Assembly: GCF_028769735.1 (NCBI RefSeq)
Contig: NC_088178.1
Location: 13,294,857 to 13,358,856 of the forward strand
Length of the DNA stretch: 64,000 nucleotides
DNA from: Zonotrichia leucophrys gambelii
Lineage: Eukaryota > Chordata > Aves > Passeriformes > Passerellidae
Reading direction: 5' to 3'
The position numbers and the translations under genes are program-made. This document shows, piece by piece, positions 37,501 to 49,896 of this stretch; within the stretch, counting starts at the first letter, position 1, and every line of letters begins with the position of its first letter. The notes beneath the pieces were generated by a model. The model was given only the letters and a program-made list of their open reading frames with translations. It was not told the DNA's origin and ran no database searches.

Positions 37501-39458
37501 GATAGAAGAGACAAATTATGTCATAAGTGGAAGAAGGTTAATTTCTGTAAACAAAATGTGTAATATTTTCTAAAAACACATTCTAGATACATAGATACAA
37601 TGTTCATAGGATGTATTTTGGCAAGCTCTTCCTTCACAATATTTTAAACATTAGCAATTAAAGGAGACAGACTTGATTTTTACTTTGATACTGCAGTTCA
37701 TTTCAATTAGGCTAGCAGCAAAGTACATGCAAAATCTAAACAGAAGACTTCAATAAAATGCTTGAGATAATCATAGCATATCTAGCTCATGTAGGGTTCC
37801 ACTGTGGAAACACGCATTATTTATCAGTTTTGCGTCTTCCAATGATTTTTAAAAATAGTATTATCGCTTTTCTTATTTCAATATTTGTTTAGTGAGTACT
37901 GGTAAGTTCTAGGTCAGATATTTTGCACTAAACAACAACAACAACAACTAATTATCTTAGAAATCCACGGTGATAAGAAAACTGTATAGTAAATATGTCA
38001 TAACCAGGCAACAGCAGAAGGTAAGTTTTTATTTCATTTGCTGTGGATTGCACAAGTTGGTAAATGTTTTCTGGCAGGTGTCCTTCAAATTCCAAAAATA
38101 ATGCATCTATTTTATGGCATTATCTCAATTTCTATTACATTTGTTGATATCTTTGCAGTGAAACCATATTGTTATTAAGGTTACCATTACAATAGAAAAT
38201 TGTGTTGGCTTTTAAAAGCCTGTTCTATTTTATGTGTATATAAATAGGAACATTATGATCACACATGATTCCCATTTGTCCTTGCTATACTCTTGACATT
38301 GCTGTAAATGTAAGCAGAGCACAAAGCCCTTACCAGGGCTTAAAATATTGCCCCTTTGATTGGCTGTACAGAAATCAGTTTTGCTTTTGTCATGCAAACT
38401 CTGGCCCTGATGGTTATACACTCCAAAAGATACAAGCTCTATGTTTTCTTTACCTTTGACCACCAAGGTGGGTCTCTGTGCATCTCTATTTGTACAGCGT
38501 GGCAAGAGCAAGCACCCAATATGTGCCAGAGGACTGATTTTTGAGGATTTTGAAGTCCAAGAGCAGTGAGGTGACCAGTCCCAGGTGCACAGTGAGGAAA
38601 AGCGAGGTGTGCTGTCACCTCCAGGGGGTTCCTGGTGGGATGTGTGACACCCCAGGCTTTCCAAGTGTGCAAGCTGTGCTGTGATTTCTGCAAGTGCAAT
38701 GCAGAAACCCACTGTGGGCACTGATGTGCCTCTCCAGTGACAGGAGCAGCCTAGATTTACATCCTTAAAGACAACCCAGCCCAGACTTCTACCGGTGCCC
38801 AAGAGCAGCAGCCAGGCTGAAGATGGGTGCATGGACCAAGCCAGGGCTGGGCAAAGGAGGCCAGACGTGGTGGAGTAAGAGTGACTACACCCTGAAACAG
38901 AGATAAGGCCCTTGGGCAGGGTGAAAAATCCTCAAAAATCATAAGCAAGGAGTTTTGTTAATGAAAGTAATTAATGTCATGACTGCTGAGAAATCAGACA
39001 CGTTCAGATCATTTCCCATCACCCGATGACCAGCTAACGGCTGTGAATATTGAGAGCAATTTTTTTTTTTCCTAGATAAGATGCAATTTAATTTCAGCAT
39101 CTTGAAAGGTTTTACAGAGTGCAGTTGTGTCTCCTCCTTGCTGACACAACACCCAGTAGTTCAGGGAACACTAGGGCATGTGATTACAGGGCAGATCCCA
39201 GTCAGATACACCATATAATTAGGGCTGATGTATGGTGTGCTATGCTCTGAGAAAACCAAGAGTCTGGTCTAAAAAGTTCTCTGAATTGGGGTAATTACAA
39301 TATTAATCACAATCCATTGAACTAAAGTGGAATTAAATACAAATTTTCTGTTTATATAGTAAATGCTGAATAACAATAAGTTAGCAACAGCATTTTGGTC
39401 TGGTTTAACTGCCTAACATCTGGAGAACATTATTACAGAGTCATCATCCATTTGGCCA
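34587..39458. other. No gene seen; longest chance frame
   Basis: GC-richer patches at 35.28-35.64 and 36.6-36.85 kb open several overlapping frames. The longest frame of the window (200 codons, minus strand, 38230-38832) has no family resemblance, repeat-like composition or domain pattern. An AAC trinucleotide repeat (six copies) lies at 37931-37948. Confidence 0.5.
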
Positions 39459-39505
39459 GTGCCCAATATGAGAGCAGTTCTACTCTTTTTTCTCTAAACA
39501 TCAGC
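39459..39505 (+). repeat. Copy 1 of a 47-bp dispersed duplicate
   Basis: GTGCCCAATATG and the following bases to 39505 match 42095-42141 at 44 of 47 positions in the same orientation; all three differences are transitions. Flanking sequence does not align by eye. The unit includes a CTTTTTTCTCT pyrimidine run. Confidence 0.8.
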
Positions 39506-40200
39506 ACAGCCTCACCAGAACACACATATTTCTCTTTTCTCAAAATAGTCTCTTAAATAATTTCAAATATTGTAGATTTTAGATGGGGTAAGCCACTTGT
39601 TTCTGTTTAGAAAGCAAACAAAATTGGATCAAAATAAGAGAGCAATTTTAAATATCTAATTTAAGCAAAGATTGTGCTGCTTATGAGAGCCTGTGGTAAA
39701 GGCAGTTGTTCCAGCTATTTAAACAATATGATTACATGGCATTTCACAGGATGGAAGAGACAGATTACCAGAAAGTTGAAAACTGTGTGCCCTTGTTCCT
39801 ATATAAATATGTACACATAACATATCACTCGTTACTACCAAATTTATATGAAGTATAATTTGGTCTTTATTACAGTTGCTGAGCCTGAAAAGAACCTCTT
39901 TACTTATGAAGAATCCCTTTTTTTTCCTATAGTAATGAAAAAACAGTTGTCAGCACAATATCCTGACATTCAGGATGCCAGCCTGTCTATACCAGAGTCA
40001 GATGTGAAAATAAATAGATATTAAACTGTCAGTCAATGAAATTACAAAGTCAAGAGCAGCTCTAGCTGCGATTCTCTGCGTTCTGTTTGATGGACACAGG
40101 TGTTTAAGTGTTATGAAATCCAGCAGAGCCTCAGAGTGAATAATGCACCTTCCAGCAGTTCTGTCCTAGCCAAAAGAGCTGCAGTGAGCTCCCCTCTCAC

Positions 40201-40228
40201 CCTGAGGCCGCTAAGCAGTCAATGTGCC
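40201..40228 (-). other. Weak candidate micro-exon with strong pyrimidine tract
   Basis: On the minus strand a tandem of GTCCCCTTTCT units ends in CCTAG and is followed by 28 bases up to CTCAGG|GTGAGA. The single open frame starts and ends with two spare bases. The acceptor is the best in the window, but it is itself built from a short tandem repeat (GGGGACAGAAA twice on the plus strand). Confidence 0.15.
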
Positions 40229-40261
40229 CTAGGAAAGGGGACAGAAAGGGGACAGAAAGGC

Positions 40262-42094
40262 CGCCGACATTTAGCAGAGCTAAAGCCCAAGAACTCTTAC
40301 AGTCTGTGTTACAGCATACATTGAGGAATTGAAGCTACACTTCTCTCAAACTGGGAAGGTTAGTCCCACTGGCTTTGCATACAAATCTAAGGCAGATGCC
40401 CAAAATCCACATCATTTATTTATTATTCATAAGGCACTTAAAGTCAATCATCTGTCACTAATAAACATTAACACTATTAAAAATTAATGATCATCCTACA
40501 GCATGCTGAGACAGATTCTTCTTTCTGTTTGATGAGTATTGGAGCAAAGTACATTGCTTTCATTTACTGACTCTGAAAGTGTTTATGCTTTGTATAATGC
40601 TGCTACTTCAGCTGCTCCTCTGAACACCAGTGACCCCCTTCTCTTGGAATGCCAAGAAATTATCAGTCTCGTGAGAGAAGCTTGAAAGGATGGTTTTAGC
40701 TACAAATATGTATTTGCAGGGAGGAAAAATAAATCCTGGATTCAAGGTTATCACACATAGCACAAGCCTTTGTGATGACAGGGCTTTTTTGTCTCCCTTT
40801 CCACTGAACAGTAAGGTGTCTGTGATGGGGGACACGTGTCCCTGTGTTCCCCACTGTACAGGAGGGTCCTGTGCTCAGGCAATATACCACAAGTGGACAA
40901 TGAGGCTGGAAATAACAGCTCTTACAAGACTACCTGAGAGTCTCACAAGCTGGAAAAAGAAAAGGCTTCCTGAAGAGCAACTAAAAAAGCTAACTTCACC
41001 AAAGGTCCACACAGTGTCGCAGGGTACTTTCTTCTCTTAGTGGGTGGGAGGCAAAGCCCACTGCTAAAGAGGAAGAAACAGCTTGCACCTTAACCCTCAA
41101 AAGGACATTCCCTCTAAAAGTAAAAATGATACTAAACCCTTCATCTTTTGTGTTCACATTTTCAAATATAAATCTTGGGGAATCCCTTTATGCATTGCTG
41201 TCTTCACAGGCAGAACTCATAACTTAGCACTGTTTCCTAACATACGCTCATCATGTTTTGCCCTGCTTCTTATTTTAGCAATTATATAATTGTGGAAGTC
41301 TGTAACTGTATTATAGGTAATCACTTGATACACAGTTGAGTCTCCTGAAATGCAGTTAAATAAATCTAACCAAACCTGCATTGAAGGCCAGTTGAGAAGC
41401 AGAAGAGAGACAATACAATTGTGTGCATCAAATCAAAGTTTCTGTGAGTTATATCAAACCTCAAAAAACAAGCTAAACTTTAGGTCTCAGTGCTAGTGAT
41501 ATACTAGGAAAACTTGCCAAGATAGAAGATATATTAATCTTCCTCTTGCAATTTACAGTCTAATATTTCAGTGCCAAACCATTTTTCATAGAAAAACAGT
41601 GACTGTTACAAAATAGAAAGAGCCTTGTAGAATTAAGTGACTGCAATCATGCTGAGTTTTTTTCCTTACTGATGTTTCACATGAAATAACCAATGAGGAT
41701 TTACAAAGAACAGCTATCAGAGCTAGAAATGTACTGACCAATTGGAAATACATGGTGCCACAGGACTGCTCCCTCTGCTGAGGACTGAGAAGGGCTTGTG
41801 TTCCATACATTTTACATTCCTGGCAGCTACTGCCATTACAAGTGATGCTTGGGGCCTATAGAAAAACAAAGCCATAATATCGCCTTTCAGGGAGCAGAAA
41901 GTCAGGAAAAAATGAGAACTCCCTGCAATGTCTCCAACAAGATCCAACGAAAAGCCTTTTCAGGTACTGCAGGGCATCAGTGTCTCACACACCATTTTTA
42001 CACTTGCACATCTCCCACCTTTTGCAGGGCCACACAAAGGTGGGCAGCTCTGTGAGTCAAGACTAGGGAACTGAGACCTGGTCCTGCAATCACT
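40262..42094. other. No gene seen
   Basis: AT-rich DNA with no gene or recognised repeat. Frames up to 116 codons (40690-41040) look like chance. Confidence 0.5.
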
Positions 42095-42141
42095 GTGCCC
42101 AATATGAAAGCAGTTTTACCCTTTTTTCTCTAAACATCAGC
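42095..42141 (+). repeat. Copy 2 of a 47-bp dispersed duplicate
   Basis: Partner of 39459-39505, 2.6 kb away, 44 of 47 bases identical. The flanks differ, so this is either a small local duplication or two fragments of an unlisted repeat. Confidence 0.8.
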
Positions 42142-42684
42142 CCCAAAGAACTTCTAATTTAGCAGCTTTGAACAGAATTAGGACACACAGCCTTTTAAAG
42201 CTCAGCCTTAAGACTGTTCTGAACAAAACTTTTTTAGTCATGCCACTTTGTCCTGCTGCCTGCTCTCCACTGACAGTAGACTTCTTCATAATTTGTCTAA
42301 TTTTTATCTGAGAATTCATGCACTGGCAAGACAAGTTACTCTCTTAAAGAGAACTGGAATTTCAGTCAAGAAGAAGATATATTAAAGCATCATTAAACAT
42401 AAAAATGCAATGAAATTGTTAACCTTTCCCTAAGGTGAAGGTGTTTATTGCTAAGTTTTTGCAGCACAATTACATTCAAACAGACAAATGTTGGTTGAAA
42501 ATAAAGCTTTTTTTTTTTTAAATCTACCTAGGAGAAATGGGAATCATCTTAAAAGTAAGCTGCCTCATGTAAAATACTTGACTAAAAGCTTTATTATTAA
42601 AAATACTAGAATTTTAGGGATAACTTTGAGAAAGACAATCAGCTAAAACACAGTGCCTTATCTTCCTTTCTTAAATATAAACCG

Positions 42685-42970
42685 TAGCATCATAGACTGG
42701 CTTGGGTTGGAAAGGATCCTAGAGATCATTTAGTTCCAATACCCCTGCCCTGGCCAGAGAACCTTGCACTAGACCAGGTTGCTCAAAGCCCTGTCCAACC
42801 TGGCCTTGAACACTTCCATGAATGGGGCATCCACAGCTGCTCTGGGCAACCTGTTGCAGTGTCCCACCAGCCTCACAGTAAAGAATTTCCTCCTGATACC
42901 TGATCTAAACCTATCTCCTTTCAGTTTAAAGCAATTACACCTTGTCCTATCACTACATGCCCTTGTAAAA
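42685..42970 (-). mobile_element. CR1 LINE 3' end, truncated
   Basis: Read on the plus strand it runs GGCTTGGGTTGGAAAGGATC, then TTTAGTTCCAATACCCCTGC, AGACCAGGTTGCTCAAAGCC, GGCATCCACAGCTGCTCTGG and ends near TCACTACATGCCCTTGT. This is the familiar reverse complement of the CR1 3' region in birds, so the element points left and its 3' end lies near 42685, where the octamer repeat is degraded. Only the last ~290 bases survive, the usual 5' truncation of CR1. Frames reading across it are antisense CR1, not genes. Confidence 0.95.
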
Positions 42971-45917
42971 CACCTTGCACTGACTTTCTGCAGTGTGTAA
43001 GCTGTAATTTATATTCACTTATAATACAAAATCTGATGTTTTTTTACATTATGCTGTGCAAGCCCCATTTCCATAGATTTGTTGCAGTTGTCACAACACA
43101 CACGCCACAGCCCCAGACATATCCACAGGGTGGTTCATGCCTCTGCCTGCTGCCACTGGGGGCACCTGCCTGACAAAGAGCTGCCCCCTTTCAGACAGGG
43201 CATTCCTGGCACTGCCTTTTGGAACACTGTCAGCAAAGGTGCTGGGTGAGGAGGTGTGCCCCTGGGACACACAGTCTGGCAGGCTGCTCACAGCCCCTCA
43301 TTTCCAGCCTGCCCGCACTGCAGGGTGTCAGCCCCCCAAGCTGGGTCTCCCAGCTGCTCTGCCTGTTCTCCCTCACTCTGTTTTCAGTCAGGTCCCTCAG
43401 GTGTCACCTTTCTCCCACCTGAGAAGACACCGACGTCTTTGCTTCCCTGGACAAAGTGGTGCCACCCCCAGGGCCCATCTGGAGACCCATCAGAGGCCAC
43501 ACAGATTATAGATAGCCAGGGACCTCCTGTGGGCCTCTGGCACAAGGGGCACAGCCAGGAGCCCAGAGCATTGCAGCAGGAGGGAGGGCAGCCCATACTG
43601 GGCCCCCAGTAACAGCAGCACTTCAGCACCAGTATTTATAAACACAACTGAGGGCTGCTGTCTCTCTCATATGATTGCTGGACCACAAACTATGGGCCAT
43701 CTGCCTGCAGACTATTATCACAATCTGTGAACAATTAGAGAGAGGATATTTCATTTCAGAAAATAGCAAAGTTAACAAAAAGGCACAGAAAAAAAGCTAG
43801 AAAACAATCAAAAAGCAAGCAACAAAACAGCAGTCTGCCACTGCACAGAGCCACGTTTGCCAGCCCTTGAACCCCTCAGCTCCTGGACCACCACCACATC
43901 AGCTGACTCAGAGGAGGGATGACTTCTGCTGCTGCTGAGAGGGTGCCAGCAGCAGCTCTCCTCCTGCAAACACCTGGCCCTGCTCTCTGAGAGCACCATA
44001 ACCGTGTCTGTGAGACCAGCTCACCACATGCAGGAGGCATGAGAGCAGCCATAGTCCACATGGCATCATGTCCCTTTCCCAGCTGTCAGGTGAGCTTGTA
44101 CCAGAACTGCCAGCCCTTCTGCACTCTCCTCATCCTGGTCTTGCTTCATGGCCCTTGGATCTGAGCCTCTCTACCTAGAGCCCACCCTTTGACTCAGGCC
44201 AGATGGGATTCAGACCAAGCAGGCTCTGTACCTTGGCACCCCTGGGATGTCCCCATTGCTCAGGCAATGGCTGCTTTCAGGAGAAACCTGCCTAGAAATG
44301 CCATGTGCTTCCTTCACTGATGGTCAGGGCCCACTTGATGGGAATTCTAAGCACTTAATGGCCCAAGGAGAACAGGAAGCAACTGACTGCTGCTCAGCCT
44401 GAGCTCTGCAAGGGTGAGATGAGAGGCTGCCACCCCAGCCAAGGGATAACTCCAGTTCAGCTGGTGTGTGCTCCTGGCTGGGGCTGGGGATCTGCACCTC
44501 TACAGACCTGACACCACTGGATTCCTGATTCCCCAGGGATCTATGTCATGTTTCAGGTGGGAGTCTCCCAGGATGCCCCAAGAGACACTGCTAGATTGGA
44601 AGGGGAAGCTGTGCAGGTGCTGGGGAGGCAGCATGGGATGGCACTGCCAGGCTGAGCAGGCACAATCCAGCAGAGAAGGTTTAAAGAGCAGCAAAACCCA
44701 CACACACAGACTCTGCATCAGCCTTCAGTGCAGTCTGAGCAATTAGTGGCTTCTTACAAGAGGAAAATGATAAAGAAAGTAAAAATCCAACTGCCTTAAA
44801 ACAACAGATACTCCCAATTCATTTCTAATTTATGCATTCTTGTCATATGAAAGCCACTTGCTTAAGCTGCTTTTCTATCTATTTGCAGTCTATTCAGACA
44901 CACAATGCTCAGTGGGGGTCTGTCTCCATGATTCATTGGCTCAGATTTCCTATAGAGTTTACATGATGTCTACTAAGCCCCATACAGTTTTGTATCCATT
45001 ATAACCAGGGACAGGCAAGCAGGGCTCAGGAGGCTGAGCATCCATCTAAGAATAGCTTCCTGTCTTCCAGCTCTCTTCACAACAAATGAACAATGGTTAC
45101 ATTTTACGGGCTAGCATTGCGTGGTGAGGGGAAATTAGAGGAACTTGTCTGAGTTAAATAAGGGAAGAAGCATTTAGAGTGAAGCTCCTTAAATGAACAG
45201 GTCAATAACTAGTTTACTGAGACCAAAGCACATAGCTAATGAGAGAATAAAGAATTATTCTTGTCAAGAGAGAAAAAGATGCTGCCCTGGTTTTGTGCTA
45301 AATAATTACATTCATTATGTTTAAGACAGCCTTGCAAGTGGTCTTCTGCAGTAGTAAATTCATTAGCAAAGCTAATAGGCAAACTACTATTGGGGCAAAT
45401 CTAAACAATTGCAATAGGATGGATGGCAAAGATGGGGAAAGGTAGTATGAGAGCTAAGAGCCAAAGTTAGCTTTAAGTATAATTGAATTTCTCTTCTCAT
45501 CAACTTTAAGACCTCCTTCTGGGCTTGAAACAAGGAGAGAAAAAGGCGTTGAAATGAAAGGATATTCACTTGATTCGATTTGTTGCTAGCTTTTCCAGCT
45601 TACCAAGCTGTCTAAACTGACCTCTTGACACATGACCACAATTATAAATCCAACAAAAATTAAAACGTTAACTAAATTGGCTCAATACTTCCAAGTGACA
45701 AAATATCTCAAATGTGTCAGAAAGCTACCTCCCCAGCAGACACACTGAAAAAATAACCAGGCTTTGAATTTCCCAAGAACTTCATGAAACTTAGCTGGGC
45801 AGCAAGAATGTTGGGTCGTCTTCTTTAATCACGCCCTGCCTAGACTGTACCACAAGAGCTTCACAGGCACAAACACAGCACACTGAGGTGAGCCTGGTAA
45901 ATATTAGAACTCAATGG
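42971..45917. other. No gene seen; GC-richer patches
   Basis: Composition rises at 43.1-43.6 and 43.85-44.1 kb, opening frames on both strands (up to 124 codons) that are Pro/Ser/Cys-rich and match no family. At 44.75 kb a minus-strand pyrimidine tract ending CTTGTAAG is acceptor-like, but the open sequence after it has no good donor. Confidence 0.5.
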
Positions 45918-46012
45918 ACCCACACCCTGAGGCTCTCAGCAACGCAGGGTCTGGCACACCCAGGGCTCTGGGGCTGCTCTCACCCACACCTTGAGGCTCT
46001 CAGCAATGCAGG
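45918..46012 (+). repeat. Direct repeat, 31-bp units 64 bp apart
   Basis: ACCCACACC-TGAGGCTCTCAGCAA-GCAGG occurs at 45918 and 45982 with two C/T differences. The 33 bases between the units are different. Looks like a local duplication in a moderately GC-rich patch. Confidence 0.8.
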
Positions 46013-46999
46013 CAGCTCCTGCCACCATGCTCAAAACAGGACAGAGCTTCAGCCGACAATGTACAAAGGATTTATTTTTTCTTTTTTAAATGTTGAAACA
46101 GCTTTTACTTTATTAAAATTGAGATTCCAAAGTGAGATTTTTTTCCTAAAAATAGCTTTACCACTAAGAAATGAAAATGTGTCATGATTGAAAAAAGTAC
46201 AAACTAAAAAACCTGGGAAAGAAATCATCAAATATTTAAGCTTTTTTTCTTTCAATGTAGAATATAAATAATATTTTTTTAATTTTGTAAAAGTCTTATT
46301 AAACTGCCTGATTAAGGTTCATCTGGGTTGGATTCAGTTTTGTCACTCAACCAAAAAGCTGTTATACATCATATCTGTCTAGCTGTTTCAAATGGACACT
46401 CAGGGTATTGGCTAAGGATATCCAAAAAGTAGCATTTCAGTAATTGGATTTCGGAAAGACAGAAAAAAAAGTAATTGTAATGAAGCCCATAGCTGAAAGA
46501 AAAGACAAGGAAAAAAAAAATCATCTTTGCCAAGTGGAAATGGGAATAAATGTTCTTGGTTACTGCTGCATCCTGAAAAGCCAGAATAAACCTGAGGCTC
46601 CCCAGCAAACCTAGTCCAGAAACCTCCTCAGCTGATCTCTCATTTCTTCTAGGTAGTTGCCTTATCTAGACAAGTTAAAAATTCAGAATCTAACACTCTG
46701 TGAGAAATTGGGAAGACAGACACTTTGTACATGTGAAGAAGGACATATAGAGAATTCTTTGCCTACACTAAACACTGGGGAATCACCACCTTTGTCATTT
46801 CAGGGAGAGGCTGGTGTCTTCCCTCCAGCCATCCCAGAGCATCTCCCCCAACAGCAGGTCTGGTCTGCACGGGCTGTGACACAAAAGGCTGCTGGAGATC
46901 ACAGGTCACAACACCTCTGTGCATCACCAGAGGAGAATCTGTCATCTTCATCCTTCTCTCACCACCTTCTTTCATGCATCCACAGCCTTCAAAAGATGC

Positions 47000-47031
<32 letters not shown>

Positions 47032-47045
47032 AGCTATCTAGATAG
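47000..47045 (+). repeat. 28-base A run beside GATA palindrome
   Basis: Twenty-eight A residues are followed seven bases later by CTATCTAGATAG (47034-47045), a perfect 12-bp palindrome with facing GATA motifs. The sequence before the A run has no polyadenylation signal or gene likeness, so I do not call a processed pseudogene. The 139- and 157-codon frames crossing the run are low-complexity artefacts. Confidence 0.85.
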
Positions 47046-48439
47046 TGACAAAGCTTTCTTCTTAAAGAATTTTTAATTAATAATTTCCACAGGGAAGATG
47101 AAAACAAGAAGATAACTGTTATGAATTTGGGAAAGGTGGCAAAGGGGTGTTTTATTGAGGACAGGCTTAAGCACAGGCTGGGGAGAAGTTGGCACTTTTT
47201 TCTCTCAAAGGTAAAGACTACACCTAGTTTCCTCACTAGGTTTTTGACAGTTATTAACTAATAAAAACACATTATGCAATCTTTACATTTAGAGACTCAA
47301 AACATTCAGTTTTGGTCAGAAAAGTGACTATGAAAGTGTCATCTTGTTTCTGCACTGATCTGCCTCCTTAAATCCTTGCTCTCTTGTCAAAATATATCCA
47401 CTTTACTCACTAATGTTAATGGCAGCTCTATATGCCAAGCACAGAAGATTGGCCTCTTAAGCTTTACCTATTTGCCTGCTAATAAAGCAAACTTTTATCC
47501 CAATAAGCAAGGGAAAGCCAGCACAGGTGCACCACAGTAATATGCATTATACACTGCCTCATGCTGTGCTACCACTGGTGAAGCTGTATTCTTATTCCAG
47601 AACTTGTACATTTGGTGAAGGTTAGTGATGAAGTACAGCACAGGTCATAAACAACTGAGCTTCATTTTCCACAATTTTCAGACAGAGCAGCAGGCGCTTA
47701 GGAAAAAAATTATACTAGTTTGTAAATGGAACAATTTAATATGGAAGTAACTGATGGCAAATAAACACAGAATGCCAAGGCATCTTATCTGTCACTTAGT
47801 TGTACTCTGTTCCTTATATTTCTTTAGAAATCAAATCTAGTAAACTAGAATTTATTCAATGTTACCAAAGAAATCACTTTAGAATGTGAAATATGCTCCT
47901 AAGAAGGGAGAACACTGTGCTTTTTCCTGACAAAAACCTTTTCTACAGGCAGTGCATCGACAAGGTCTGAATAGCTCAGCCATGGCTAAGATTTTCCAGA
48001 CAGGTGCTGGAAACACTCTGCACTGTCATCATTTTACAAAGTAATCTGCATGGTGAAACCTTCTCAAAACAGCAGAGCTTAAATTATATGAATGGCAAAA
48101 CATCTCCTTGTCTTGTTTCTTCAGTTACCTCCCAAGTGCAGAGGGTCTTTCTCTAAATGTGTGATGCTTTCAACATGCTCTTGACCAACTGCCTCTTTTT
48201 TAAAAGACACAAACATTCTTGTTACCTACTGCAGCTAGTGGTACTTGAACCCAGTCTCTTCTAGAAGCTAAGGCTTTATTTTCTGACTTCCTGCAGCAAA
48301 AAAATATTCATTGCTTATGGACTCCCACTGACAGGTCAGTGCAATCTCAGTGTTGCATCAGCAGCAGATTTGAGTCTTTTATGAATAGATGTGAGGCTTG
48401 GCCATAGAAATCTATGGAATTCTGGGAAGCACTGAATCC
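47046..48439. other. No gene seen
   Basis: AT-rich DNA. A minus-strand donor CATTA|GTGAGT near 47395 follows a short open frame, but its acceptor lacks a pyrimidine tract. Confidence 0.5.
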
Positions 48440-48680
48440 AAACAAAATCAAGTTGAAACTGGAGGAACAATTGAAAGGACACATTTTTACTTCAAGTGTG
48501 ATTTCTGGGAAGGAAAACAGCAGTGAAGCAGTGTCCCAGAGAGGCTGCATCATCTCCACTCTTGAAGGTTCACTACAGCAGACCGGACAAACTCTGAGTA
48601 ACTGGGTGTGGCCTCATGGCTGACCCCGCTTCCAGAAGGAGGTCAGACCTAGCTCTCCTGTAGTGCCTTTCCAACCAAGG
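48440..48680 (+). mobile_element. Diverged CR1 LINE 3' end
   Basis: CCCAGAGAGGCTGCATCATC, CCGGACAAACTCTGAGTAAC, TCATGGCTGACCCCGCTTCC and GGTCAGACCTAG..CCTTTCCAACC follow the order of the CR1 3' region (the ..GCTGACCCTGCTT..GGTTGGACTAGA..CCTTCCAACC block). It is more diverged than the copy at 49.2 kb and lacks the terminal octamers. The 5' limit is approximate. The 69-codon plus frame over it is LINE-derived. Confidence 0.75.
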
Positions 48681-49214
48681 AAGGACTACATGGAGGGAAA
48701 ATGTGTTTCTGCTTGGAGTGGGGGGATGATTCTTCTCTGACTTATCTCGCCTTCCGAGGTACCCTTATAAAATAAGTATGAGGCCTTGATATCTGAGAAC
48801 CAGCAAAATGAGGACTGGGGAAATGTGTACATGGACGAAGGCTCTTCCAAGATGGAGGTGTCACCTAGGGATGGGCAGCCTACCCCCTGCATGAAAACTT
48901 CCTCCATGAAGAAAAAAGAAAGGTAGTAGCCATTGGTCACTTGCCTTTTGAGGGGAATGAAGGGCCCAACCACTACCAGACCCAACCCACAGGGAGCTGC
49001 TTTGTCTCCCTGGGGCCCACACAAGATATGTCACCCAGGACCTTCCCAGCCTGCTAGGGCCCATCAAGTGTTACCCTGCACCGGATTTCCAGGTAGGCAG
49101 TGACAAGGTCCCAACAAGAAGGTTGCAAACAATCAGGAGGGATCTCAGGGCCTTAGGTCAGCAGGTCAAGGGATCTGGAGCACAAGCTGGTTCATTTCTG
49201 TCCCTGTAGTTGCA
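48681..49214. other. Spacer between two CR1 copies
   Basis: No gene is seen. Several CpGs survive (48.74-48.84 and 49.08 kb). The sequence may include more, unrecognised LINE-derived DNA because it lies between two plus-strand CR1 ends. Confidence 0.4.
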
Positions 49215-49675
49215 GAGAGTGATGGAGCAAGAGAGACACGGAGCTTCTGGAGCATGTCTGGCAGAGGCTGACAAAGATGATGGAGGGACTGGAGCAAATC
49301 ACAAGGAAAGACTGAGGGAGCTGGGGCTGTTCAGCTGAGTAGAGAAAACTGAGAGGCAATCATATCCCTCTCTGTTTCTGAAGGGAGGTGTCAGAAGATA
49401 GACCAGGCTCTGCTCAGGGGTGCTGAGCAACAGGACAAGAGGCCATGGGCAGAAACGAACATACAGGAAGTTCCACCTAAATAGGGAGAACTTCTTTACT
49501 GTGAGGGTGACCAAGCACAGGAACAGATTGCCTTCTAGTCTCCCCCGCTGGAGAAATTCCAGAACTCTCTGAATGGAATCCTGCACAGTGTGCTCTACAA
49601 TGATTCTGTCTGAGCAGGGAGGTTGGACCAAACACTGCAGTCCTTTCTAACCTTACCCATTCTGTGATTCTCTGT
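49215..49675 (+). mobile_element. CR1 LINE 3' end with terminal octamers
   Basis: The order GAGCTTCTGGAGCATGTCTG, GACTGAGGGAGCTGGGGCTG, TTCAGCTGAG, CAACAGGACAAGAGGCCATG, GAACTTCTTTACTGTGAGGG and GGTTGGACCA is the end of CR1 ORF2 (reverse transcriptase protein, broken here) and the 3' untranslated region. It closes with ATTCTGTG ATTCTCTG (49659-49674), the octamer repeats recognised by the CR1 reverse transcriptase. Minus-strand frames over it (110 codons) are antisense. Confidence 0.95.
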
Positions 49676-49856
49676 GACATGAGGTCTCACTCAAAAGCAT
49701 ACTATCATCTACAGCTAGCCACAAGGCAAGAGACATTCTCACTGCCCCTTCTCTGAGCACATGGCATTTTGGTGCACCCACAGGCCTCTTGCTAATCCCT
49801 CCCTAAACACTGTTCTTACCCATCTGACAAAATCCCACACACTCTTTTGTTTCTTT

Positions 49857-49896
49857 CTACAGGCTCTTTCCTAGGAGCCTGTAGGTACAAACCTAC
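49857..49896. repeat. Two overlapping hairpins
   Basis: CTACAGGCTC pairs perfectly with GAGCCTGTAG (49857-49866, 49875-49884), and the right arm's GTAGGT also pairs with ACCTAC (49881-49896, ACAA loop). The two stems share bases and exclude each other in RNA. It lies about 180 bases beyond the CR1 3' end. Confidence 0.75.

Noticed and set aside
38230..38832. Longest open frame of the window, 200 codons, minus strand
   Set aside because: No domain pattern, no resemblance to a known protein, and no splice or promoter context. A frame of this length can arise by chance in 64 kb, especially with locally raised GC.
42779..43000. 73-codon plus-strand frame
   Set aside because: It is the antisense reading of a minus-strand CR1 copy.
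43148..43163. CTCF site in CCACTGGGGGCAC
   Set aside because: One base short of the core spacing, with several mismatches in either alignment.
46657..47236. Frames crossing the 28-base A run, and a possible processed pseudogene ending in poly-A
   Set aside because: No polyadenylation signal, no recognisable parent gene and no target-site duplication seen; the Lys or Phe runs come from the homopolymer.
49299..49631. 110-codon minus-strand frame
   Set aside because: It is antisense to the CR1 3' region.
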